Shown here: positions 1 to 7,900 of the stretch, piece by piece
How positions within the stretch are numbered: position 1 is the stretch's first letter
Layout of the letters: each line of letters opens with the position of its first letter
Assembly: GCA_949297365.1 (NCBI GenBank)
Contig: CASFSL010000035.1
Location: 1 to 33,971, forward strand
DNA: 33,971 nucleotides
Source: an uncultured Bacteroidales bacterium
Lineage (GTDB): Bacteria; Bacteroidota; Bacteroidia; Bacteroidales; UBA932
Direction: 5' to 3'
Program-made: the position numbers and the translations under genes
Notes under the pieces: generated by a model
Databases searched by the model: none
What the model was told of the DNA's origin: nothing
The model's input: the letters and a program-made list of their open reading frames with translations, nothing else

Positions 1-127
<127 letters not shown>

Positions 128-204
128 TTGGAGCTTTCCGATCGGTTAGAGATTATTCTCTCCTTTTTCACCCGGATGCTATTATTTTTTTATGTATATT
201 ATTC

Positions 205-278
205 AGTCCCGTAGCTCAGTTGGTTAGAGCACTACACTGATAATGTAGGGGTCAGCGGTTCAAGTCCGCTCGGGACTA
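205..278 (+). tRNA. tRNA-Ile (anticodon GAT)
   Basis: A complete 74-nt cloverleaf. The 7-bp acceptor stem pairs 205-211 with 271-277, the anticodon stem pairs 232-236 with 244-248, and the anticodon GAT lies at 239-241. The T-loop is TTCAAGT and the discriminator is A278. The terminal CCA is not encoded. It lies in the 16S spacer, as tRNA-Ile does in most bacterial rRNA operons, and should be processed from the rRNA transcript. Confidence 0.97.
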
Positions 279-310
279 CATTCAGTGCTTAAAGGACTGA
301 ATATTTTCAT

Positions 311-384
311 GGGGGACTAGCTCAGTTGGCTAGAGCACCTGCCTTGCAAGCAGGGGGTCAAGGGTTCGACTCCCTTGTTCTCCA
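311..384 (+). tRNA. tRNA-Ala (anticodon TGC)
   Basis: A complete 74-nt cloverleaf. The acceptor stem pairs 311-317 with 377-383 and includes the G3:U70 identity pair (G313/T381). The anticodon TGC is at 345-347, the T-loop is TTCGACT and the discriminator is A384. The next bases are CCC, so CCA is not encoded. It is 32 nt after tRNA-Ile and only 8 nt before an intrinsic terminator. A degenerate copy of its central part lies about 735 bp downstream. Confidence 0.97.
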
Positions 385-392
385 CCCAAGTC

Positions 393-425
393 AAAGCAGT
401 TACAGTTTCTGTAGCTGCTTTTTTT
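393..425 (+). terminator. intrinsic terminator directly after tRNA-Ala
   Basis: A 13-bp stem pairs 393-405 with 409-421, with one G-T wobble and a TTT loop (406-408). A T-rich tract runs through 425. It begins 8 nt after the tRNA discriminator base, so it would end the 16S-tRNA-Ile-tRNA-Ala transcript before any 23S gene. An attenuator role cannot be excluded, but no rRNA gene follows in the next 33 kb. Confidence 0.85.
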
Positions 426-484
426 ATTTCTCATTGTCTGATGCTTTTCTCATCAACAATAAATGCATTTTGAGGATAAAAATG

Positions 485-492
485 TATATTTG
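485..492 (+). promoter_or_regulatory. candidate -7 element for the HEPN/MNT pair
   Basis: TATATTTG matches the Bacteroidota -7 consensus TAnnTTTG exactly and ends 19 nt before the HEPN start codon. No TTG lies at the expected 19-21 bp spacing upstream, so the -33 part is weak or missing. The predicted transcript would have a very short leader. Confidence 0.4.
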
Positions 493-511
493 CCGTATAA
501 ACGCTTGATTT

Positions 512-793
512 ATGACAGATAAGGTGAGATATTGGGTAGAGTTGTCTGACTATGATTTGGATACGGCACAGGCCATGCTGGAGACAAGAAGATATCTTTA
601 TGTAGGGTTTATGTGCCATCAGGTCATAGAAAAGATACTTAAGGCTTACTGGGGCAAGGTACTGGTCGAGCCGCCTTTGAGGATTCACCATCTGTCAAGG
701 CTTGCCGCAAAGCCAGTTCTGACTCAGGAGTATTGTTCTGATTTGATTGACAAGACAAAAGCACTTCAGCTATGGATAAAAGACAGGCTATAG
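512..793 (+). CDS. HEPN-domain protein, apparently internally deleted
   Basis: A 93-residue protein of the HEPN family, the RNase-toxin partner of MNT nucleotidyltransferases. The N-terminal helices are recognisable (residues 1-45, including CHQVIEKILKAYWG), followed by a HHLSRLA segment. The sequence then passes almost directly to a final amphipathic helix ending in QLWIKDRL. Family members are usually about 120-135 residues and carry the catalytic R-x(4-6)-H segment between these blocks; I see no such segment here. An in-frame deletion of roughly 30-40 residues would explain both the length and the missing motif, so toxicity is doubtful. The reading frame overlaps the MNT gene by 22 nt, so the two are probably translationally coupled. 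Confidence 0.75.
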   Translation: MTDKVRYWVELSDYDLDTAQAMLETRRYLYVGFMCHQVIEKILKAYWGKVLVEPPLRIHHLSRLAAKPVLTQEYCSDLIDKTKALQLWIKDRL

Positions 794-1068
794 AAATTGC
801 AAGGAAATACAAAGCAATGGTGGCTGAGCACTTGCCGTTGAAGGCATTGTATCTCTATGGTTCATACAGCAAAGGAAATTATACAGAGGAAAGTGATATA
901 GACATAGCTGTCATAGTGTCAAAGCGAAGTGACAATTATTTTGAGGATACGCCCTTGCTGTGGAAACTGGGCAGAAAAATAAGTTATCTTATAGAACCGG
1001 TTCTGCTGACAGAGGATGACAGCAGTCCTCTTTATTCGGAAATTCTTAAAACCGGGATACTTCTGTAA
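772..1068 (+). CDS. MNT-type nucleotidyltransferase (antitoxin-like)
   Basis: A 98-residue minimal nucleotidyltransferase of the DNA polymerase beta fold. The signature is intact: GS at residues 30-31 in LYGSYSKGN, then the metal-binding pair D42 and D44 in SDIDIAV, and an acidic candidate third ligand in the later IEPVLL strand. In type VII toxin-antitoxin pairs such enzymes inactivate the HEPN partner by AMPylating it. The length is normal for the family. Because the neighbouring HEPN protein seems to lack its target segment, this gene may be a survivor of a decayed module or may have another substrate. Confidence 0.88.
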   Translation: MDKRQAIEIARKYKAMVAEHLPLKALYLYGSYSKGNYTEESDIDIAVIVSKRSDNYFEDTPLLWKLGRKISYLIEPVLLTEDDSSPLYSEILKTGILL

Positions 1069-1069
1069 T

Positions 1070-1103
1070 GCACTTGCCTTGCAGATAGGGCAAGAGTTTG
1101 ACT
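1070..1103 (+). pseudogene. degenerate partial copy of tRNA-Ala
   Basis: Aligning 1070-1103 with tRNA-Ala positions 335-371 gives 28 identities and 6 mismatches, with one 3-nt gap. All six mismatches are transitions. The copy spans the anticodon arm through the T-loop; the acceptor stem and D arm are not recognisable. The first part can also fold as a 6-bp hairpin (1073-1078 with 1089-1094) ahead of a T-rich stretch, so it may act as a weak terminator for the MNT gene. Alignment was by eye. Confidence 0.55.
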
Positions 1104-1238
1104 TTTTGGTGCGCCGGTAATGGCGTATGGTGCAGTGTATGGTATGAAAACAGTGCGCTACTGCAGTTAGGAGTGGAAAAGCAGTGAATTTAGTGGGAAA
1201 TGGGGATGAGAACGGCAGAGAATCCTCATTTTTTGCGA

Positions 1239-1269
1239 TTGCCGGGCCTGGCCGGTCGGGATACCTTTG
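1239..1269 (+). promoter_or_regulatory. promoter of the haem-uptake operon
   Basis: TTG at 1239-1241 and TACCTTTG at 1262-1269 are separated by 20 bp, matching the Bacteroidota primary-sigma promoter (TTG, 19-21 bp, TAnnTTTG). The transcript would start near 1276, about 30 nt before the first lipoprotein's start codon. I see no clear operator such as a Fur-like palindrome around it. Confidence 0.7.
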
Positions 1270-1304
1270 CAGCGTCATTTGTAAACATTAAAATTCAAAA
1301 TACA

Positions 1305-2144
1305 ATGAAGCTGATAGAAATTATCTCTCTGGCCGCTGTAGCGGTCTTCGCAGCATCCTGCGAGAAAACTGGAAACCAGAATCAGGAACCCGAGGTGAAT
1401 CTTTCCGAGACGGTGGCCGGAACATATACCGGTTATTCGACAGCGGAATTCCAGTATTCGTCTACGCCTATGGTCAGTCAGAACCAGTCCCTGAAAGTCA
1501 CGGCAGAGGAGGGCGGAACGGTCTCCGTAAGCTATACTTCCGATACCTGGGGCACATTCTCTCTGACGGGAGTGACGGTTACGGAAAGTAACGGCTCTTA
1601 CAGCCTGAGCGGCAGCGGCAAGACAGTAATGGGCATGTCGGCTGACTCTCAGAGCGAGTACGACTGCACTCTTTCGGCGACAGTCAAAAGTACGGAAGAC
1701 TTCACTTTTGCGTTTGATGTTCCGGCAGTGATGGGCGGTCTGAAGATTACTCTTCTTCCCGGCAATCCTCCTGCCGAGCTGTTGCTCAGCGGTTCTTACA
1801 CCGGAACTTTGACAATGTCGGTCATGGGAACGGCCATGGATCCGATGGAGGAGGCTCAGGTGTCCCTTACCGCTGAAGGTGATGTATGGACACTGACACT
1901 TCCGGAGATGGGTATGGGCACAATGTCCATGGAGTCCATATCCGTGGAGGTGGAACTGGCCGAATCCGCTGACGGCTACACTTTAAGTGCGGAAAGCATA
2001 GAGGCTGTGTCCGGCGAGACCAGTATAACCGGTTCTCTGACCGGGACAGTCAGCGCGGACGGCAGCACTATGACTCTCAGTGCCGAGATCACTCCGGGTG
2101 CCATGCCTATGGCCATCAATGTGGATTTCGAAGGAACGAAATAA
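1305..2144 (+). CDS. Met-rich lipoprotein with two calycin-like domains
   Basis: A 279-residue predicted lipoprotein. The ATG at 1305 is preferred over an in-frame ATG at 1200 because it directly begins a lipoprotein signal (lipobox AASC, Cys19) and follows the promoter. The mature part holds two similar beta-rich repeats, about residues 35-155 and 157-279, each opening with a G-x-Y-T-G motif (GTYTGYST, GSYTGTLT). They resemble the calycin-like domain of Bacteroidota lipoproteins, probably a tandem duplication. The protein contains no histidine but 16 methionines, clustered around residues 168-181 and 200-209. As first gene of a haem operon, 0 nt before hmuY, it is a candidate surface haem-binding protein. 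That role is inferred; haem binding for this family is not something I can confirm. Confidence 0.8.
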   Translation: MKLIEIISLAAVAVFAASCEKTGNQNQEPEVNLSETVAGTYTGYSTAEFQYSSTPMVSQNQSLKVTAEEGGTVSVSYTSDTWGTFSLTGVTVTESNGSYSLSGSGKTVMGMSADSQSEYDCTLSATVKSTEDFTFAFDVPAVMGGLKITLLPGNPPAELLLSGSYTGTLTMSVMGTAMDPMEEAQVSLTAEGDVWTLTLPEMGMGTMSMESISVEVELAESADGYTLSAESIEAVSGETSITGSLTGTVSADGSTMTLSAEITPGAMPMAINVDFEGTK

Positions 2145-2819
2145 ATGGAAAGAATCCCAAAGCCATTATTGATAATGTTGCCGGTGGGAGCGGCCATGCT
2201 GTCGCTCCCCTCGTGCAACGGTCTTTTCGAGGGCATATATGACGAGCCGCTGGCCGATACCGAGTTCGGGTTCACGAAGGTGGATCAGGCTAAGTCATCG
2301 GGTACGATATACATCGATGCCACCTCGTACACCAAGTGGACCTATATCGACTTCGAGACGTTCTCCATAGACACCACGGTGATTGCTGAGGACGGCACGG
2401 AGACCGGAGAAGTGATGGAGGGCTGGGATCTGGCCGTACACCGTTACGACACCAAGACCAACGGCGGTGCGGTTATCGAGACTGAGTTCACCTCGCTGGA
2501 TGAGTTCCTGGCATCGGGCAGGCTTCCGGACGGAGAGTATGTGGAGGATGTCTGGACAGAGGACAGGATAACGGTCGATATGTCGCAGATGATGGACGGG
2601 ATTATCCTCTACGCCCCGTCCTGGTATAATCCAGAACTGTCCAAATGGCTCAATGTGGACACCTCCACCATGCCGCCGGTGTATACGATGTCCGGCAAGG
2701 TGTACGTGCTGATGACGCAGGACGGCAAGGCGGCGGCCCTGCAACTGACCAACTATATGAATGACAGCAAGGTCAAGGGTTTTATGACTATTGATTATGT
2801 ATATCCGGTAGAATTCTGA
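2145..2819 (+). CDS. hmuY: HmuY-family haem-binding lipoprotein
   Basis: A 224-residue lipoprotein with lipobox LPSC (Cys24). The HmuY family is visible in SGTIYIDATSYTKWTYIDF (residues 52-70) and GWDLAVHRYDTKTNGG (93-108). HmuY is a haemophore that passes haem to the TonB receptor HmuR. Porphyromonas gingivalis HmuY uses two histidines as axial ligands. This protein has one histidine in total (H99, in the conserved structural AVHRYD segment), so a bis-His site is impossible. Methionines at 146, 149, 150, 176, 182, 190 and 205 are candidate ligands, as reported for several other Bacteroidota HmuY-like proteins. The start codon directly follows the upstream stop, and hmuR follows 2 nt after its stop. 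Confidence 0.9.
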   Translation: MERIPKPLLIMLPVGAAMLSLPSCNGLFEGIYDEPLADTEFGFTKVDQAKSSGTIYIDATSYTKWTYIDFETFSIDTTVIAEDGTETGEVMEGWDLAVHRYDTKTNGGAVIETEFTSLDEFLASGRLPDGEYVEDVWTEDRITVDMSQMMDGIILYAPSWYNPELSKWLNVDTSTMPPVYTMSGKVYVLMTQDGKAAALQLTNYMNDSKVKGFMTIDYVYPVEF

Positions 2820-2821
2820 CC

Positions 2822-4963
2822 ATGAACAGGATAATCTTTTTGCTCGTAATGCTTTCGCTGGCGGCTCAGAGTCTTTTCGCCTCCGCATCCGTAACCGTCA
2901 CCGGTGCGGTCAGGGACAGCAGGGGAGAGCCGCTTTCCGGTACAGTCGTGACAGTCGTCGGAAACGACAGACTGTATGCTGTGGCCGGAGATGACGGCAG
3001 ATATACTATAAGCGTACCGGACGGTGCGGCAGTGCTCAGGTTTCATCTTCTGGGCTATCTGACTCAGGACATACCGTTGGAGAAAGTGAAGGACAATCTC
3101 CTGAATGTGGTGCTGGAAGAGGATCTTATGAATCTGGAGACAGTAGTCGTCACCGGAACCAGGACACCGAGACTTCTTAAGGAGAGTCCTATCCTGACCA
3201 GGGTTATAACCGATCTGGATATTCAGAGGGTGGATGCCCTCAATATCGGTGACTTGCTGGAGTCGGAACTGCCCGGCATAGAGTTCTCGTATGCGATGGA
3301 CCAGCAGGTGACCCTGAATATGCAGGGCTTCGGAGGCAATTCGGTTCTCTTTCTGGTAGACGGGGAGCGCATAGCCGGTGAGACTTTGGACAACATAGAC
3401 TACAACCGCCTGAATCTGGATAATGTCCAGAGGGTCGAGATAGTCAAGGGTGCGGCCTCGTCCCTGTACGGCTCCAATGCCGTGGGCGGGGTGGTCAATC
3501 TCATCAGTGCCGGGGCGACCGAGCCCTGGTCTGTAAACGTCAACGCCCGATACGGAGCCCACAATGAGCAGCGGTACGGCGGCTCGGTAGGTTTCCAGGC
3601 CGGGAAACTGAACAGCATGACCAATGCCCAGTACACCAGCATCGATTCCTACTCCATGCCCTCGGAGGGCGATTACAGCACCTTCTATGGCGGCTACAAC
3701 TGGAGCGTCAAGGAACGTCTGCAGTATGAGCCTTTGGACGGTCTTAAATTCACAGCCCGAGCCGGCTACTTCTTCCGCGAGAGGGATCTGCAGAGCGATA
3801 CCAGGGACCGTTACCGCGATTTCAGCGGAGGTCTGAGAGGAGAATGGGATATCAACGACCGCAACCGTCTGGAACTCTCCTACGGCTTCGACCAGTACGA
3901 CAAGAGCGATTACCTGCTCTTCAATGAAACCGATGTCCGGGACTACAGCAACGTACAGCATGTGGTGCGCGGAGTCTATACTTACAGTCTGGGAAAGGAG
4001 GGACAGCACACCATGATACTCGGAGGCGACTATATGCGCGACTACCTGATGTCCTATCAGTTTGAAGGCAACGGTTACTATGTCCAGCATACGGCGGATG
4101 TCTTCGGCCAGATAGAGGCTAAGCTGAGCGAGAGGTGGCATCTTATCGGAGGTCTGCGCTACGACTTCTTCTCCCAGAAGCGGCTCAGCCATTTCTCTCC
4201 GAAGCTGAGTCTGATGTACAGTCTCAAGAACTGGTCGTTCAGAGGCTCTTACTCCGGCGGCTTCCGGGCCCCGACCCTCAAGGAGATGTACATGTCCTTC
4301 GACATGGCCAGCATCTTCATGATTTACGGCAACCCTGACCTTGAACCTGAGTCCAGCGAGAACCTCTCCGTCTCGGCCGAGTACAACTGGAAATACCTCT
4401 CCGCCTCTGTCTCAGGCTTCTACAACTTCGTGGACAACCGTATCACCACCGTCTGGAACGAAGAGCTCGGCGGCATGATGTACACCAACATGAGCCCCCT
4501 GCAGGTACGCGGAGTGGACGTGTCCGTCTCGACCCGCCTGCCATTCGGTCTCGGGGCCCGGCTGGCCTATACCTTTACCGACGAGGCCATACGCGCCGGC
4601 GAGCCCCTGCTCTCCCAGACCCGTCCCCATTCGGCTACAGCCCGCATCGAGTACGGCAAGTCCTGGAAGAACTACGGCTTCAACGTGGCCATCAGCGGCC
4701 GCATCCTCTCCTCCGTGACCACCGAGGTCTACACCTCCGCCACCAACTACGAAGACACCGAGACCCAAACCTACCCGGCCTACACGATATGGAAACTGAC
4801 CGTGTCGCAGGACATCTGGCGGGGCATACAGCTCAACGTGATAGTGGACAACCTCTTCAACTACAGGCCCGACTATTACTACAGCAGCACCCCGAGCACC
4901 GTCGGAACAACGGCCGCAGTCTCCCTTTCGATGAATATCGAGGAGTTTTTCAATAAAAAATAG
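2822..4963 (+). CDS. hmuR: TonB-dependent haem receptor HmuR
   Basis: A 713-residue outer-membrane receptor. A signal peptide (about 1-22) is followed by a carboxypeptidase-regulatory-like domain (about 24-98), a TonB-box-like segment (LETVVVTGTR, 105-114), the plug (about 118-230) and a 22-strand-type barrel ending in an aromatic-rich C-terminus. The haem-receptor boxes FRAP (481-484) and NPDL (504-507) are both present. In many haem receptors a His lies between these boxes. Here the 19 intervening residues contain no His but four Met, inside KEMYMSFDMASIFMIY. It lies 2 nt after hmuY and 18 nt before hmuS. The substrate is most likely haem or another porphyrin. Confidence 0.92.
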   Translation: MNRIIFLLVMLSLAAQSLFASASVTVTGAVRDSRGEPLSGTVVTVVGNDRLYAVAGDDGRYTISVPDGAAVLRFHLLGYLTQDIPLEKVKDNLLNVVLEEDLMNLETVVVTGTRTPRLLKESPILTRVITDLDIQRVDALNIGDLLESELPGIEFSYAMDQQVTLNMQGFGGNSVLFLVDGERIAGETLDNIDYNRLNLDNVQRVEIVKGAASSLYGSNAVGGVVNLISAGATEPWSVNVNARYGAHNEQRYGGSVGFQAGKLNSMTNAQYTSIDSYSMPSEGDYSTFYGGYNWSVKERLQYEPLDGLKFTARAGYFFRERDLQSDTRDRYRDFSGGLRGEWDINDRNRLELSYGFDQYDKSDYLLFNETDVRDYSNVQHVVRGVYTYSLGKEGQHTMILGGDYMRDYLMSYQFEGNGYYVQHTADVFGQIEAKLSERWHLIGGLRYDFFSQKRLSHFSPKLSLMYSLKNWSFRGSYSGGFRAPTLKEMYMSFDMASIFMIYGNPDLEPESSENLSVSAEYNWKYLSASVSGFYNFVDNRITTVWNEELGGMMYTNMSPLQVRGVDVSVSTRLPFGLGARLAYTFTDEAIRAGEPLLSQTRPHSATARIEYGKSWKNYGFNVAISGRILSSVTTEVYTSATNYEDTETQTYPAYTIWKLTVSQDIWRGIQLNVIVDNLFNYRPDYYYSSTPSTVGTTAAVSLSMNIEEFFNKK

Positions 4964-4981
4964 GAAATATAAAAACGCAGC

Positions 4982-7900
4982 ATGATTCAAAAAACGGCAA
5001 AACTCATCACTCTCATAGTAGTATCCATCCTGGCAGTCCTCATCCTGTGGGGACTCTGGGCGTTTCTGGCTGCCCCTACGCGGGTGGCCTTCCTGAACTA
5101 CCAGGTCATCACCCTCGGTCAGATCTCCAAGGCCAATGACAGCCGCATGGTCCGCCTCTACGAGCTCACCCATGAGGATGCCTCCAAGGCCGGTCATTAC
5201 GACATCCTCCTGATCAACGGCATGGGCCTGAGAATCACCGAGGAACAGCGGGCGCAGATACAGAAGGCCGCCGACCGGGGCCTGCCCGTGCTCTCGACCA
5301 TGGTCACCAACCCGGCCAACGACATCAACACCGTGGACTCCACCCTCGCCCCGGAGCTTCAGGCCTACCTTTCCAACGGCGGTCCGGTGAACTATCGCAA
5401 CATGCTCGCCTTCATCCGCCGCAGGATCGACCGCAAGGTCATCGCCGCCCCTCAGCCCGCTCCCGCCGAGGAATACACGGTGGAGAACATCTACCACCCC
5501 TCGCCGGACGGCAGAGGAGGGGAGGAGGAGGGCTTCCGCTCCATCGCAACCTATAATCAGTGGCTCAGGGACAATGGCCTCTGGAAGGAAGGCTCTCCCC
5601 GCATCATCGTCACCGGCCAGATGGGCGACCCCACCGACCTGATAGCCTCCCTCGAGGCCACGGGCAATGTCGTCTATCCGATCCGCAGCACCATGCCCAT
5701 GCTCCGCACCGGGCAGCTCGACTCCATCGCCCCTTCAGCGGTGATCAACATGGCGCACGGCCGCTTAGGCGACGGGATGGTCAGGTTCCTGGAAAAATAC
5801 AACATCCCCCTCTTCTCTCCCCTGAATGTCAATTCCCTGGTCTCCGACTGGGAGGCCGATGAGATGGGCATGGCCGGGGGCTTCCTCTCCCAGAGCGTGG
5901 TGACTCCCGAGATAGACGGAGCCATCCGCCCTTACGTGCTCTTCGGACACTACGAGGATGAGGACGGGCTGCAGCGGCTCGAGGCCATTCCGGAGCGTCT
6001 GCAGGAGTTTACCGAGACGGTCAACCGCTATCTGGAACTCAGGCGCAAGCCCGAGAGTCAGAAGAAGATAGCCATATTCTACTACAAGGGCGCGGGACAG
6101 AATGCCCTGACGGCCGCCGGCATGGAGGTGGTGCCCTCGCTGTACAATTTTCTCAAGGCTCTGCAGTTGGCAGGGTACAATGTGGAGGGGCTGCCGTCCT
6201 CTCCCGAGGCCCTGGCTGCTCTGATTCAGAGCCGCGGCGCGGTCTTTGGCTCCTACGCCGAAGGGGCCGCCTCCCGCTTCATGGACGAGGGCGCTCCCGA
6301 GTGGGTGGACGCTCCGACATTTGCCCGCTGGGCTCAGGATGCCCTGCCTCAGAGGCTGCGCGAGGAGGTGGAGGCCCTGAACGGGGAGTTCCCAGGGCCC
6401 TATATGTCGAGAGACGGCCGTCTGGCCCTGGCCCGGATCGAACTGGGCAATGTGGTGCTGCTGCCGCAGCCCGCAGCCGGCGGCGGTCAGAACGACTTTC
6501 AGATGGTACACGGTACGCACGCCGCACCTCCGTACAATTATATAGCTGCTTACCTCTACGCCCGTTACGGCTTTGAAGCCGATGCTATGATTCACTTCGG
6601 AACCCACGGCAGCCTCGAGTTCACTCCGAAAAAGCAGGTGGCCCTGAGCCGGTACGACTGGCCGGACCGCCTGGTGGGTACCGTGCCGCATTTTTACCTG
6701 TACACCATTTCCAATGTCGGGGAGGGGGTGATGGCCAAGCGCCGCGCCTACGCTACGCTCCAGTCCTACCTCACCGCTCCTTTTATGGAGAGCAATGTAA
6801 GGGGGCTGTACCGCGACCTCTCGGAGGAGCTTTCGCACTATGAGGACGCTCTTTACGGGGAGAGGCCGGATGCTGCCCGCGCCGAGGACATAGCACTCAG
6901 AATCAAGGGGCTGACCATAGAGATGGGCATTGCCTCCGACCTCGGGCTGGATACCCTGGACAGGGGTGTGCCCTACACTGAGGAGGAGGTCCTGCGCATC
7001 GGGAATTTTGCCGAGGAACTGGCCTCCGAGAAGGTGACGGGCCGGCTCTACGTGATGGGGGAGCCCTATCTGCCGGCTCAGATCGAGTCTACGGTCTATG
7101 CCATGAGCACGGAGCCGGTGGCCTACGGTCTTTTAGGTATTGACAGGGCCAGGGGCAAGGACGTGGACGGGGTGGAGAAGCAGCTGTCAGTGTTCAACCG
7201 CAGGTATGTGGCCCCGGCAAAGAAGATAGTGGCCCGGCTGCTGGCCCAGGGCCGTCCGGCGGATGACCGGCAGCTCTGCTCGATAGCCGGAATCACTATG
7301 GAGGAACTTGCCCGCGCCAGGGAGGTGGCCGCTTCGCTCCAGACCCTGCCCGACATGATGTCTATGATGGCTCAGATGGCCGGTATGCAGCAGCTGAGGA
7401 AGGACTCAGTTGCCGGCCGGGGAATGAGCGAGATGATGTCGGCTGTGGGCCGGCAGATGATGGGTGGACGGGGAACTCAGCCGACGCAGCAGGAGAAGGA
7501 TTTTGCCCGGGCGGTGACTGAGATAGAACAGGCCGTGCTCAATGTGTACAACTACCGCAGGGCCCTGTTGGAAAGCCCTTCCGCCGAGTTGGGCAGTATG
7601 CTCAACGCCTTGGACGGCGGCTATACCTCGCCCTCGCCCGGAGGTGATCCCGTGGCCAATCCCAATACCCTGCCTACCGGTCGCAACCTCTTCGCCGTGA
7701 ACGCCGAGGCCACCCCGACCCGCAGTGCCTGGGAAAAGGGCGTAGCCCTGGCCGAGAATACCCTGCGGCTCTACCGTCAGCGGCACTGCGATTCCCTGCC
7801 CCGCAAGGTCAGCTACACCCTGTGGAGCAGCGAGTTCATCGAGACGGAGGGCGCGACGATAGCCCAGATATTCTACATGCTGGGAGTCGAGCCGGTCTAC

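Noticed and set aside
144-168. Short hairpin and T run between 16S and tRNA-Ile
   Set aside because: The stem is only 5 bp with unpaired bases, and tRNAs of the same operon follow; more likely a processing or spacer structure than a terminator.
1206-1234. ATGAG/CTCAT hairpin followed by T residues ahead of the haem operon
   Set aside because: Five base pairs and a loop of more than 15 nt are too weak for a confident terminator.
2795-4192. Long open frame on the minus strand opposite hmuR (465 codons)
   Set aside because: It is a shadow of the GC-rich, codon-biased hmuR gene; no recognisable domain, and hmuR itself is unmistakable.
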